Source: Coprinus comatus (Eukaryota; Basidiomycota; Agaricomycetes; Agaricales; Agaricaceae). Taken from it: DNA of 64,000 nt. How positions within the stretch are numbered: the first letter of the stretch is position 1; every line of letters begins with the position of its first letter. A program made the translations under genes and the position numbers. A model generated the notes under the pieces. That model saw only the letters and a list, made by a program, of their open reading frames with translations. It was not told where the DNA came from and made no database searches. Below are positions 25,087-39,329 of this stretch, in pieces. Location: assembly GCA_034638255.1 (NCBI GenBank), contig JAWPGT010000009.1, positions 744,001 through 808,000 on the forward strand, in the 5' to 3' direction.

Positions 25087-27338
25087 ATATATACGTATTG
25101 GAATTTACCACTACCACAACTCGACTATATACCTTTATCTCTCTTTCTTACGTGATCTCCAATTTATCCAGATAACACTCGATAATATCATATATCTCAT
25201 TTCGTAATAGGCTTAGCGCATGGTGTACCTGAGAAAAGAAATCCTACCACTTTCGCTCTACCTGGCCAAGGTGGTCACCGTAATATACACAAGAGATATC
25301 TAAGGCTCAGTACTAATACGTGCAATTGTCGCAATGGACGACAAGTCGCATTCGTTTTTCTGAGCACTAATATAATATAACTAGTACTTTCTCCAGAAGC
25401 GGTTAAAAGGCTAGAGAGCAAACCCCGTCTATTTGAGACTATACCTCAACTTGAAGCTATACGGAACTTTGAGAGATCAACAAGGAGGGATGGGTAGTAA
25501 AGCTGTACTTTACTATCCAATTCTTGGTTGCTCATATCCACGAAATAATCAAGCTGTATCATCTCCAGTCTGTCCGAAGTCAAGGAGGGTAAGTGTGAAA
25601 ATTCGCATACATTCACTCAATAAAGACCAGGTACATAATTCTGGAAAGATTGTGACTTCAAATATACATTATAATCTTTCTTAGGGATGATAGTTAAGTA
25701 AACCCTTTTCAGAATGGTGACAACGGGAGAGACGATAATATAGAGTAGGTTAGCAGGAGTTGATCACGGATCAACCCACTAGTACGGAGACAAAGACTCA
25801 TCCTGAACATTAACGTTTGAACCATCACTTAGAAATATCAATGTCTCTAGTCCTGTTGGAGGACGATCTATCTCTTCCCTCAGTGCAGAAGCTGGGGAAA
25901 GGGTATATTCTCTTGCCAGGAACCCCAGGGCATTAGCAATGTATCAAAAGAATTAAAACACGTTCATGATATACCACTTGAGAGCGAAAGACTCAGTTTA
26001 CAATCATTAGAAGCAATCAGAACAATTCCGCAGAGATACGACAAAAAGGTTTCGTAATCTCTGGAGCTGAATAACTTTTAGCTTGTAACAGTTTCCTTCT
26101 ATTGAGTCTATACATACTCGGTTAATTCAACGCCTTCCAGGCTTATGTTCAGAACGTAATTACACTCTTTTCTGTCGGTGAACATATGCCGGGAGGGGTA
26201 AAACTTCTGAAAGTTATCCTCTTACGGACTATTGAATAAACAGTAACATTTCAACACAATAATCCCATGGAACAATCTATTGCAAGAAAAAGCAGAACAT
26301 CAAAAATGAAAAGCAGCAGGTGATCATTCGAACATCTGTACATACATGTACAGGACAGGGTGCCAGCGACACTTTAAATGAATCACATACGTCATTGGAA
26401 TCGCTTAAAAACATAACTTCTGATTAAGAATTAACAACACCCCTGACACTTCTCGTTATCCCCATCAATCCAATTCAATTCAATTCGAAAACACAAAAAA
26501 AACAAGGACACGCCAGATCTCAATTGAGGACGTAAGTATGTATGGCATACAAACTTAGCCACTGATAAATAGAATCACGCTCTGATAGCCTAATACCGTT
26601 AATATCTATAATCGAAGTAATCATAGGAGAAAGAGACTAACTAGCAAGGTTAGAAATACTACGTATAACTAGTAATGTAATTCATAGTACAAAAATTTGC
26701 CTCGTAATTGTCATCGTCAATTATCATCATCACATCCAAAAAGGAAAAAAAAAACCGCATGGGGCATATAGTAATCAAAAAAACAAGGGGAAGAGGATTA
26801 ATGAGATGACAACTACTCTGTACTCTAAAAAAAATGGAGTGAGAGACGGTGGAGGGTGATAGAGGGAAGAAATATACTATATAATCAACAGAGAACAACA
26901 TACACAAAATAAGGTGATGTAGTTGGCAGAGGGGCGTGAATACGGGGTGTGGGGGAAGAAAGAGAAGGGAGAATAGTGTGCAAAATATACGATAATATAT
27001 GTACGTTTGTATGAAGCAGACGATGGACAAGAAAGACGAGACATATTAAGATATCGAGAGTGGAGGAATAGAAGACAAGAGGGATTCCAGCAAAATCTAC
27101 AACAAGAATGGATAGGCTCCCGGACCACGCGAGAAAAATCATACAGGGCCCGTTCTATAGCCACGCGAGGCTACTTAGAAAGAGCCTCAGATACGTGAAT
27201 TTGGTGGAGAGTTAGGAGGGAGTTCGGTGCGTAGGGATGAAACCGCCATATTGGTGTTAAATGGTTCGCAAGAAACATTGAAGTGAGCAGCGGTAACAAA
27301 CGGCTCAAAGGCAACAGGAGCTACGGGGAAGGTTGTCC
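25087..27338. other. Gene-poor AT-rich region
   Basis: No frame with recognisable protein features is present on either strand. The part next to 27338 should include the 3' UTR of the minus-strand zinc-finger gene. Confidence 0.5.
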
Positions 27339-28403
27339 TCAAAGGCGGTATAATCGTATAGATGACTCTATTTGCGATTCTGATATGCAGGATTCAGGTT
27401 CTTGTTCTATTGATGGTTCCGGTTCTGGAGAGGGGGAAAGAGAGGTAGGAGAGACGTGGAATCTGGGGTGAATGTTGACATTGTCTTCGCAATGATTTTG
27501 TTTGTGAACCTTTAGGTGCTGGAGCAAATTGTCGTGACGGTTGAAGAATTTTCCGCAAGAGGGATGTGTACATTTGAAAGCTAGCAGAGGAGGGTTTCTA
27601 AATGAGAAACTGACTTTAATATGATAAAACAATGTCACTTACGCTTTTCATGAGTGTGGATAGAGCGGATATGTCGTTTTAGGTGTTCTCCTCGATGGAA
27701 GCACTTGCCGCACCCCTCTACAGTGCATACGTACATGCGTTTCTCCTTTTCTTTTGGGTCAGAGACCTCTACCACTTCTTGGGTAGGTACACGTCGTCCA
27801 CGACTCTTCTTCGTCAGGTTGGGAACAGGGACCGGGAGAGTAGCACGAGAACGAGGACCACGACGCTCGGGTGCATAACCTGGAGAAGAAGAACTCTCCA
27901 GAAAAGTTAATGGTGGCGTGGTACTGAATGGAGATGAACTAGGCGTCGTTGCTTGAGAAAAATCCCTGATGTCAGTCATAGGGGACTCCGTTCTTGATCC
28001 CTCTTTTGGTTCGGAGTCTGTGGACGAAGCTGACTTTTTTGATATGGCTCTCGATTTTTTTCGAGGTGCCGCTGTTTTCTGTGAAGATGAGGCCTGAGAG
28101 TCTTCTGCGAGTCGACGCTTGACTGTGGTACTTGTCTGCGAGCGTGTACGGCGTCGAGAAGTCTCGTGCATGTCAAGAGAGCTATCTGAGGTTATAGGTT
28201 CAGTGTAGATGGAAAGTGTCTATGGCAAGGGAGGTAAGATTAGGCAACAAGTATTTCGGCATTATATTTGCACGTACTTGTTGATCTGTTGACATCCCCT
28301 GTGCAAAGTGCTCAACCCTGTGTTCCTGTTGTGATAGTGGTGGGTGTACCAGAGCCATTACTTCTTTGTATGTTGTGGTTGCAGAAAAGGTGCGGGTATG
28401 CAC
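27339..28403 (-). CDS. Msn2/Msn4-type two-finger C2H2 transcription factor (paralogue A)
   Basis: Likely a nuclear stress or nutrient regulator; yeast Msn2/Msn4 fingers bind the STRE element AGGGG. Three exons join in frame: 28403-28278, 28219-27643 and 27580-27339. The Ser/Arg-rich N-terminal part is followed by PVPNLTKKSRGRRVPT. Tandem C2H2 fingers at the C-terminus are CTVEGCGKCFHRGEHLKRHI and CTHPSCGKFFNRHDNLLQHL. The linker HTHEKPFKC contains a phase-1 intron, at the same place as in the gene at 37.1-39.3 kb. A short acidic, Ser/Pro-rich tail follows the fingers. The EHLKRHIRS..DNLLQHLK pattern is the basis for the Msn2/4 call. An internal ATG at 28171 is also in frame, but the first exon extends the reading frame cleanly. 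Confidence 0.88.
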
Positions 28404-31400
28404 CGTAGACTACGTGGGTGCTGTGGTTTAAGAAGAAAGAGTTAGGGGTGGGTGGAGAGGAAGCTCTGAGTCTCAGCCCCTAAGTTGCAAACTTTCCCAT
28501 TTCTCGAAAATTTGCACGTGCCGGAAGCTGACTAAGCTCTCTGCCTGTGGCCCACACAACGTCAAAGTTCTGCTTCAGCCTTACATTATGACTCACAAGT
28601 AGGTCCCGCAAGAAAATAAAATGTCTTGAAACAGTTTTTCTTGCATTATATGCTTGTGCAGGTTGTCCATCATGGTTGAGAAGACAATCAGATTATACAA
28701 AGTTAAACTCGATTCCTTTCATCCTGTGACTGCCTTTACAGTCAGCAGACAATCCATTCACAGACCCCACTGGTCGCTTACCTCCCTGTCGATCCAATGA
28801 TCTCAGCACCGCCAAGTGATCACCTACTAAACTGAAGACCCTTCCTCCGGCTCAGTGAAAACCCTCAACTCGTAATCCTGATATCCGCTTTCAAAGTTGA
28901 TTCCCTTTCTATACCATCCGGATACCTCTATTTTGTGTCCGCGGAGAGAGAGTGGTACAAACAATGGTTTCAACCGTCCCCACAATACTTCAATTCAAGT
29001 TGTTACTCACTTTACCACGACGAACGTGTTGGATGGAAGACTCGAGACGGTGATATCCAGAACACCTGTCTTCGGCGGTTATCACCACTGATTCATTTAG
29101 TACATTTTCCACGGAGCAGTTCCGCAGTTTTACAAATCTGGCATTCTTGGATCAGATGCTCTCTTTAACTGACGTATTTTTGCAAAGAAGTTGGTTCGTT
29201 TACCAGAAAGAACTCGTCTGGATTATTAGTGCAGCCGACTTGATATCTTACCCTAGCCTCGTTATTCAATGACGAACATTTGAAGGTAATCTTTTATCAT
29301 CTTACCTAGACAACACACTGCTTTTGTAGTATATGTGACATACTGTCACTTCCTTTGTAACCCGACCTGTCTTCCCATGTCCATCGGCTATTTTGAGTCT
29401 CTTGTATCCCCAATCCTCACTGGAAATAGTCGAAGGTCATACAGAACTCACCCTGGTTAGTGGTATTGTACATGCACCACCGCTCTCGCCGTTATTGGCG
29501 TATATTAAACACTACTATGAACTTTTATATTGCAATCTTCTGCCCCCAGAACCAGCCGTTGTTATTCCTGTCCCTGCCGATAACACCGCTGCAAACAGAG
29601 TCACTGCTTCTCTAGGAATTTTCCCTATATCTTGTAAGGTTTGTAAGTAACTCTTACTATTATTCTTGAATCTTTCCTTACAGGACCTATTATACATCTC
29701 TGTGCTTACAACTTCCGGAATTTTATTGTCTTGACCTACACTACATATCCAAAAAAAGTCCGCTCTTCCATGTTTCTTGTCCCTTGTCTGATTTCGGAAG
29801 AAAGGAAAATATACATTTAATTAAAAACACCACACTGATTTGGATTTAGATCAAGTCCCCATTTTCAAACACAACAAGCGCATCACATCATATCCGTTTG
29901 TATGCCGTCATCCCATTGTTTCACAAAAACGAGGTCGGCTCTAGGTCGGCTTCTTTGAAAATGATTGATTTCCCTTTTAAAAAAACTCCCGAATGGATAA
30001 GTTCGAGGAAAATGAGATGAATGTAGTACTTACATCTGTACGTACTTTTTGTTAAATCTAAATAGGTTATGTACTACTGTGTGATGGTTCAGTTAACAAT
30101 AATATAATTGTGACATCATCATCAAATAACCCATCAATCTTCGCTTCTAATATTATATAGCGCCCAATTACTTTGATCAAAAGAATAATCATATCAAGAT
30201 CAAACACACGGTATAAAAATATAGTAGAACATATGGGGAATGAGAAGTACCCGTCAAAGAGGGTACAACACAGATTGTCGTGAATCTTGGAGTTGGGAAC
30301 CGTTCCCCGAAATATACTTCGCAACCAGCCTCATGTTCATATTCGTCGGGATACTGGGATTTGCCGCCATCTCGTCGTGCCTTCTCCGAAGGCAATTAAT
30401 CTTATATCGGAAATATGACTCAAATATCAATAAGAAAATGGAACTACTAGAATGTTAATGAGCATTGAAATGCTAATCATCATCATCATGTTTTGCTCCC
30501 GCTTTTCCATCATTTTCTTCGTCCATTTGGCGTTAGTACCTGCTATTCCAATCTTTTTTTTTGATTTGGACAGTTCATGGTCAAATGGCTCTCTGGAAAG
30601 GTTGGATAACTAACAAACACACAACTCTCTCTCTCTCACGAGAAAAAAAATCTCGACTAGAGTCTGTCAACCAGAAAGGGAAGGACTTCTTGAAGACCCT
30701 TATGTTCAGAAGGCCATTGATGATGAACGCCACAGAGACTGTCCCCGATTACCTAAGCTGATAGAATCACCTAGAACTACAAAGAAAAAAGTAAAAAGAT
30801 CAATAATAAACATGTCTTACCAATTACGGCTTCACGACACGGCGTAAATGCGGAATGATTTATTTATAGCCATTTAAAGCAACATGAGGCTCCTTGTTTA
30901 TTGTGTCGTAAAATACAAATACTTGTACTTGTCTTTTGTCCAGAGAAATGGTAGGGTACGTAGTTGGGGAGGTTGGTATGAAATAAAAAGAGAAACAATT
31001 ACACAACTTGGATCAGACCCCATCATCAAGCTGTCAGCGAAACGTTGTTGAGTCGATTGATGGGGGTGATGGTGGTAGATGTTTGTCGTAGTAAAAGGAA
31101 TGGGAAGCTCCGCTCGGCCGTTCTGAGAAGTGCGAAGAAGAAAAGAACCCAAGAGAACAAGAAAAAGAACAAGAAACTGCCTGCGTTGGTTGGCCAGTTG
31201 AAGGTCGGAAGACACATTCCATTTCGTTCGACTTCGAGAGGCGTATCGCTTTACAAATGAGAGATGTTCTTTCATTAATAAAAAAATCTGTTCTTACAAT
31301 TTTTTGGAAAGAGGTAGAACATACTTACGGTATTTGTAGGTAGAAGCATCAGAAATTTGCACGACCCGGGGGGTCGGCAGGAATTCTCAGTACCTTATGT

Positions 31401-34400
31401 GATTCTAATCCCTCATTTTCCTAGAGTTGGATGGTGGATGTAGATCTATAAGATGTGAGTCAGCCTGAAAAATACGACAACGAAGTCAGAAAATGCTGTG
31501 GTCGGCGTACAAGTGGAAATCCTTTGTTTGGGTTCTTCGGCTTCTTCTTAGAGTCGACATTTAAAGCCAACACTCCAGTTACTTATTGTCCATTCAGGCC
31601 ATTTGAAAAGATATCGAGTTGGTGATTATGGCAGTGCTGTAGCTATCAGCACTGCTTCAGTGTTGAACAGTTGTTTGTTATATCACGAGGGCAATAGAAT
31701 ATCGATCCTTGTTGTCGATGGTGATGTACGAAGTTGTGACCTCGGTGATGATATACCTTTGCTTCTGTTGCGGAGGTGATGTGACATGACAGCTTCTGTA
31801 CTAATATAACTACTTACATATCATGAAGAGGAAATGTCGCTGGAAAAAGCTATATACCTGACAGATAGATTCATAAGGAGAGACTGACTTTCCCGATGGA
31901 GCATCAATAATAAGGCATCAGTGGAACCCCCCTACATTAATAAAGATATAGGTTTTTAATGTTTACCATATTCCGAGAGCTAGTAACCAAGCTATAAGAT
32001 GTGACGGTTATTTTAGGCATAGTATAACACACATAAATCCCCGTTGAGTTCTTGGATAATCCGATGCTGGAATCGAACCGGACTACAAGCGTTTACCAGG
32101 ATATCTTTGGGCGTTACGAGATAATCCCGTGGGATTAGTCTTGGACGTTGGACCTTGAACTCGATCCCAAAACGAAGTTTTGATGATTTGGTTCCGATTC
32201 ATTGTTAGTGATAAAAATGACCGTATATGATGGGTCTTTGCATCCTAATCAATCTGGGATACGTCGGAGGGGAAGGACTTCATAGCTGATCCATCCACTA
32301 GTTTAGCCTGACAGAAAATAGAGGAAAGGAGGTAGCATGGTGTATTGTGCATGGAGACGGAAGACTTGGCTTCGTGTGTAGATTTTCCAGGTACTGATAA
32401 CCGAGCTGGGTTTCCGTGGACATCAGAGTCCGGGTGGAGGGAAGAACATCTAAATCGGGGATTTGTAATACAGAAAATCTCTATATGTCAGTCTAACGGA
32501 GAGTAGCCGTGAATGAAACTGCTTGCGGGATCACATTGCTGTTCAGACACATCTTACATCAGACCATAGATGTTACCCGTACATCGATATCATATTGATT
32601 ACTAGTAGAAAGTTGGAAAGTGTTTGGAGATAGAACTGGGACATTTCTTCATACCACACCAGAGTGTGTGCGGAGATTAGTGAATATATGCGTTGCATAT
32701 GCAACACGCTCACCCTTGTAGAACATCAAATATGTGTGTGGCAATCGTTTCAGGGTGATATCTTGCCAGGAACTGCAATTACGTCAGGGTCCAACTCTAT
32801 TAATAATGTGTTCTCTAGCTGTTCTCCAGTCACCTTAGCCTGCCTTTAGTATCCCGGGGTCCGCAAACTTGTCGCGTCTTCTGAACATTCGGCTTGATAT
32901 ATTGATGAGTACTTGTCAGTGCCAGAAGTCAGGGTAGCGAGCTGTTCGCGAGTTGTGATGTAGATTCAGAAAGCCAAACGTAAATGTATGCCAAATCAAG
33001 CCAACAATGAGATATTGATAAACCAGCCACAGTTCGTGCGGTTTGTTCACGGGTAGATATAAGATATTGAATCTTGATGAACCTTTAGGGTAATAGCTAG
33101 CCATGAGGCGAGCTAAGTTCATGCGGTGGTGAGAATCCCGTTGGATCTGATTGATATCTGGTAGAATTTTGAGGAGACCCGGATTATTCGCAATAAATTG
33201 TGAAACGGACGCTCGTGAAGTCGGCGATGAAGAGAAGTATGTGGTGAGCGGATAGTGAAACTTTGTTTTCCGAAGGAACTTGAATGATGCTGTTGTCGGC
33301 AAATAGCGTAACACAACCCAACAACCATCGCATTTGGATTCCTACCGCCACAAGCATCACATCGATCATTCTCCTGCCACAATTTGCCTCTATACAGTCA
33401 CTGAAGAGAGAGGCACAATACCTATTGCCACCGTTGCTAGTGCTTGCATGAACTGGACCAGACTAATATAAAAGTCAACTCCATCCAAGGCGCTAGAGAA
33501 GGTCGAGTGGGTGGTAACTAAGTACTTAACTCCTCACAGAAATATTTTCCAAAAGAGATCGTTGATTATATGCGCGGCAAAGGCCACCTTTCAACGATGG
33601 ACCACTCTTGGCGCCGATATCTTGACATCTGGGAGCACATATACGGATCAGGATTATGACCTGGAGAAAAGCCTTTCATCCACCATGGTTCGAAAACCAA
33701 GTACAATCAGAGGGGATCAATAACCCGACTTTTCATGGTAATGTATAGGTTATTCTGAAGCTGTTATAGAACAAGTACTTTTGGCTATCCTACATGCATA
33801 TATGCGTAGGAATTTCATTGGCGGGTTCCGCGTTTTTCGTATCTGCTCTGAAATAACTTTTGCTTTGAGGTTACATAAAGAAAGTAAGTGGTAATTTCAT
33901 TCAAATTGTACAGTTACATCACAATTGCCTAGGTATCCCAAATTTGCCACATACACATATCAATTGATACAGCGGTAAAGTTTCCTAGGAAGTGAACGAG
34001 TGGAACACGGGACCATTGTAAGGGTATCCACACTCAAGCCCTGCTTTGTGGGAAGTCTAACGTTCCGTGACGATCCGGGTGGGAATCTCAACGAACGCCA
34101 CCTTACTCAAGGTTTGAGCTCTAATTTTCATTGAAACTTCTCGTGTCATGCTCCGTTGCGACAAGTATAAGGATACGGCCCGGGGATACCAAAATAATCG
34201 CTCAACACAGTTCCATCTAGAACACAATGGCAAGTGTGTGATCTTAACCCTGGTGCATCTTTTTCATAATATGCATGTTACAGCAACTATACGGTCATGA
34301 AAGCCTATTCACTCCAAAATGAAATGCAAGCGCCTGCATCGATAATTCACCCCCAAGTGGAATTGTGAGCCTCGTGGCCGAACAAGTTGCTCCCATCAGT

Positions 34401-37064
34401 TATGCGGCATTTCCATAGTGTACTCTCTGAAACGATATTGGGTTAGAGCTCACATATTTCATCTCACAGAGCTGGATTTGTCCGACTACTCAGGTCTCTG
34501 TACGAATGTTATTCACGGCGTGTATCTCCTTTCGTCGTGCCCATGAAAACCGCAGGAACATATCTACATTCTCCCCACGCAGAACGCGTGGTTATTTGCG
34601 TATTTCGATTTTAGGGTATGTCGAACATCGGGTTGATCATGTCAAGAAATGGTCATTGGAAAGGCGGACCCGTTCTTTCATCATCCCTCCAAACTCTCCG
34701 CGAATTTTACGTACTGTTCATAAAGGTATCTTTGCTAGTACATCCGATGGATGTTTATTATCATCCTCCGCCATCACAGGGATCCGGATGGATTGCGGAA
34801 TTAATCCGCCCAAGTTTGTATGTTTATCCTAGAGGGGCATACCTTCGGTCTAATCAGGTTGGATGTGTGGTAATAATCTCTCGTCTGACCCAGTAAGTGT
34901 AATTGATCCTACCTATTATTTTGTAACTGTGCTTGATTATTATAGATGCCAACAACCTCTGTGTCATGGGGGTCTATGTGAGTCAAGACTCCGCAGGCTT
35001 TTTGATTTCTCAGAAGCAGAGTCGATGCCAGAGAAAATAACTTGTAATTGGCGTTGCTATGAGGGTCACGACTCATTGGACCATTGTGGGAAGCTGTCAT
35101 CATAATCGGGGCTTCCCCAAGAATGCAAGAATTTCAAAGTGAAAACTCTAAGAAGTGTCAAGACAAGGGAGAAGACAGACAGGCCTAGTAGTGAGATGGG
35201 TTAGATGTGATCAATTCAAATGAACCAATGCCTGGTCAGCCCTAAAGATCAGCGTTTTTTGGAAGCTCACTTGGCGGTATGGATTGTCGGTCTCTACATC
35301 GGTGCGAGTCCGCTTCCCATGGGATTACATTGTAATTTCTGCGAGATCCGTACTTTGGTGTGTTGGGTTATTTTTACTTTTTTCTTCTTCTCCAGGTCGG
35401 GTTTTGAGGTCGGCCGAAGAACGAGAGGGTGGTATCTACTGACCAGATATGTTGTTTATCGTAACACTACACATGGAATTTTGCGGACGCATTGTTCGAC
35501 TTGGTCCTATGTCGATCAATCGGGAAAATTATATTCAGAAGATTATTCATGGACCCCAGTGTTAAGAGAGGTAAGTGAATGAAGGTTGATGGTATTACTC
35601 TATGGTTATGACATGGTATCATATAGCGAATGTCTCATAATATACGTCACCCATGTGTGCTCAGTCACAGCAAAAAATGGCCCCGAAACATCGCACATAA
35701 TAATTTTCTGAAACATTCCAAACGTGCGAAAACAATTATAGTGCGCGCTAAAATTCTGAAAAAAAAAAGTTGGGAGCCGAATAACGAAGGATCATTGGAG
35801 AGGGACAGCAAAAGGACAGCCATCGAACCAGTGAGAGGTATACGATTGTTTTTCCCAAAGTTACCGAATATCCCGGGGGGACGATGGCCATACACCCACG
35901 TTTGTTCTCCCCCTCTTGCAATTTGTCTGCGGAAAAAAAATCCTTACTCGGTAATTTTGTTGATAATACGATATACAACAACACACGAGGTGTGTTAGGC
36001 AACAGCAACAAAAAAAAGGTGATAAGATGGAGGATGTTGAGTTATTGGATTAGTGGTGGTTTCAGGCACAATGATTGTAGGTAGAGAGAGGATTGGTAGG
36101 ATACCCATCCAAAAAATGATAAATTTCGCAAGGGACAAAGTATGTAATAATATTTTTTTTTTCAAGAATGATGAATTGGGATTTTGGATAACCAGATAGA
36201 TTGATTCTTCTCATCTTTGAGATATGGTTGAAAACGGATCTTCCTATATTGATGAAGGGAAATAAAATGTGGGGAGACTGACATGAAAATAATTAAGAAA
36301 GCAGGGGGATGTCTGGAAGGTGGCGAAGAGAAATCTTTGAGAAGACGTTATCGTGTGTGTAAGTTGGCTAAAGTGAGCCGTCGGTTGAAATGGGAGATTA
36401 GATCTGAGATACGGGAGATCGGCGAGTCATAAATGGGTCTAGTGCCAGATCTAAAAGTGATCAAGGGTTTGAATTTGGAGGGAAGTGTGGTTAAGTTCAT
36501 TCTCCGCTTGTCAGGGATTGAGACTCAGGCCAGGGAGTTGTTAGCTGTATACAACGTCCATGAGCAGCCCTGGAGGGCAGGGGAAGGGATCCGCCAGGCA
36601 ATGCTCGGAGGATGCAGCGACGCGAGAGAGATGGCAGAGCGGAGGAGGGGAGGGGAGAAACGGCAGTCCGCGAAACGAACCGGTGTGCGTGACAGAACGA
36701 GGCAGTTGCGTGCCTGTTCTGGTAAGCAGGAACCAAAAAGGGTGGTTGGGAGTCAGTTCGAAGACGTAGTAGTTGTGGAGATCTCGAATAATATTTCTTA
36801 TGGGCAGGTTGTCAAGAGTCTATCTAGCCCCCCTCCAGTCCATCGAGATCGATCCTCAGCCGCTGTCGTAGACCTGTATATATACATCTCTTACTTTGAG
36901 ACCTTCAATCCAGAGCCGGGCCAAGCCTGAGTAAGTCCATGATTTGCAATTGACCATTGACCTTGAATATTTATCCGACCTAGATTCATCGTCTTCACTG
37001 CTTGGCTTTTTCCCCACCGTTCGAGGAATTTGACCCTCGCTCTTCATATAATCATCCCATCAGA
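28404..37064. other. 8.7 kb gene-poor spacer between two divergent zinc-finger paralogues
   Basis: No frame here shows a recognised domain, a chain of in-phase introns, or reverse transcriptase, integrase or transposase motifs. The longest candidates are a minus-strand frame of 132 codons (32916-33314), plus-strand frames at 34506-34832 and 35220-35582 that could be exons of an unknown gene, and 36433-36930, which looks like composition near the promoter. Regions next to each end should be promoters of the flanking genes. Confidence 0.5.
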
Positions 37065-39329
37065 ATGGCCGCAATCCACCAGCTGTCCTTCCCCTCATCC
37101 GTCACCAGTCTTTACTTCAAACACCACAAGAAGCCTATGGTCTCTCCCATAAGTCCTGCCTATTCATCCTTCTCTGCCCCTTCGCCCTTTTCCTCTACCT
37201 CCTCTGCCTCCCTCCCTAACGAAAACAGCCCCATATCAGACATTCCCAGTCCAATTGACTCGGACCTTCCTGCATACTCGGCCAATTCGGTTCCAGTGCA
37301 GATGTTCTCTCCTCAGGGTGACATAGCCGCCGCATACGCTTCCGATTTCGATTACGGTATGATGGCATTGTCCTCCGACCTCAAGAAGCAACAGGTGCCC
37401 TTCGTCTTTCCACTTCCACCATCCCTTCTATTAAGCTCCCATCGCCTTCAACAACAGGTCCACTCTCTCTTGCGCGACGGGTCCTTCACCAAGCCCATGA
37501 ATACTGTTTACATCCCTGCACCAGTCCCCCCACAGAGACATGGCCAATTGTCACCACAAGTTCTTGTACGTCCTTCCACTTTCTTTTCCTTCTTCCCTCA
37601 CCAACAATCCCAGCATCAGCAACAGACGCATTCGCACCAGCTTCATGCACAGCAATCAATCCCCCAACAGTCGGGCACTGCCCACATGTCTAACGACATC
37701 ATGTTCCAAGTTGATCTCGAAGAATATGGTATGCATTCTCATAATCACTCCAAGTAAGCTGCCGTCCATTACTTCACCATTTCATGTCCCATCCGTCATG
37801 TCAACCCTTTTTCCTGTGTTATCAGACAATGGCTGACGGTTCTAATTATAGCTCAAGTTATCCCTCCGCGTCGTTGGATTCGCAGTCAACAACACGTCTA
37901 AAACAAGACGATATGCTCTATGGTACTGGAATGAACGGATTCATGACGGCGATGGCAGGTCAACAACACCAACAGCACATCGAGGTCCAGAACCAATTTT
38001 TTGATGCCACTCCCTCCATCATACCTCCGCAGTCAGCCGATTCCACCATGTCTCAGGCACGCAATTCGTCTCGCTATTCGCACTTCCAACACCAGCCTCC
38101 TTCGAATTTCTACTCGCCTACACAGCTCCCTCGTCTTTTTGCTTCTCAACAACAATATATTACTGTTCACCCAGCAGAGGTTTCACCTGATACATGTCCA
38201 TCTAATTCGCCTCTGCACACTTTCAATGACATGACCACTAGCAACATTGAGATACCTGATGGATGCGATCCTGGTGATTATATGTGCCCTACTGATATCC
38301 CACACAACGACGATATCAAGGGTTCTCTTGGGATGGACATGGGATTGGATTTGACTATGGGTTCTTCAAGCATGCAATCAAAGTGGAGTAGTGATAGAAA
38401 GGATGTGGAAGAGGACTCGGCAGATTTGGATGCCGAGGGCGAAGAAGTAGACCCGTCCGATCTTGAGGAATCCTATGGAAGTCTTGCTGGGGGACATTTG
38501 CAAACTATTCATTCCGATGATGGCGAGGAAGCTGTGAACGACACAGACGAATCAAGACTCAGTGAGGAAGAGTCTTCTACGGATTCTGACGATAGCGAAT
38601 TTATTCCTGGATCAAGGCAACGTGGTCGGCGTCGCCGACCCCATTCAACGTTATCATCTTCTTATCCTTCGTGTGGATTCAACGGGAGTCGTAACCTTCG
38701 TACTCGTTCAGGAACACGATACACACCTTATCCTAATGGCTACTCAACGGACAACGGCGCCGACTCCATGGATCAACAGAGCTACGATGAATTCTCGCAG
38801 GGTGGCCGCTCTAAGCGCTACAATGCCTCTTCTTCTACGGCTGCGTCTAGTGATGGGACGAATGATTATCTCAACTTTACCACCCTCTCTGCCTCCGCAG
38901 GTGGTTCCTCACGTCGTCGACCTCGACCCTCGAATAGCCTCCCCGTTCCAATTCCCGTCCCAAACCTCACAAAAAAATCACGGGGCCGCAGGGTCCCCAC
39001 AGCTTCGTCGTTAGAAGATCTTCGGAGCGCATCTAGTGGCGCTGGGAGGAAAAGGCAAAATGCGGGAAAAGGTGCGAGAATGTACCTGTGTGAGGTGGAG
39101 GGTTGTGGAAAGTGCTTTGCTCGTGGTGAACACCTCAAAAGACATGTGAGGAGCATTCATACTTATGAGAAACGTGAGTCTCTTTGACATTCATTCGTTT
39201 TACGTCACTGATTGCTCTCCAGCTCATAGATGTCCATATCCTGGATGCAACAAAGATTTCAGCAGGCATGACAACCTTGGCCAGCACATGAGGGTTCACA
39301 AAGACTTCGTGTCCCCTTCGACAGCTTAA
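37065..39329 (+). CDS. Msn2/Msn4-type two-finger C2H2 transcription factor (paralogue B)
   Basis: This is the larger relative of the minus-strand gene at 27.3-28.4 kb. Exons are 37065-37753, 37852-39173 and 39223-39329, about 705 residues. A 98-nt first intron ends at TTATAG and joins SHNHS to NSSYPSASLDSQ. The long N-terminal region is Ser/Gln/Pro-rich, as in activation domains, followed by an acidic segment (EEDSADLDAEGEEVDPSD). The shared motif PVPNLTKKSRGRRVPT precedes two fingers: CEVEGCGKCFARGEHLKRHV and CPYPGCNKDFSRHDNLGQHM. The phase-1 intron in the HTYEK|PHRC linker matches paralogue A. The stop is at 39327-39329. An in-frame ATG at 37002 would add 21 residues; I prefer 37065 because the upstream part looks like leader sequence. 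Confidence 0.9.

Noticed and set aside
32040..32130. Possible minus-strand tRNA (GGTTCGATTCC-like T loop)
   Set aside because: The T-stem has two mismatches out of five and no matching acceptor or D arm can be formed.
36433..36930. 165-codon plus-strand frame
   Set aside because: It lies in the expected promoter of the zinc-finger gene, shows Arg-rich random composition and no domain or introns.
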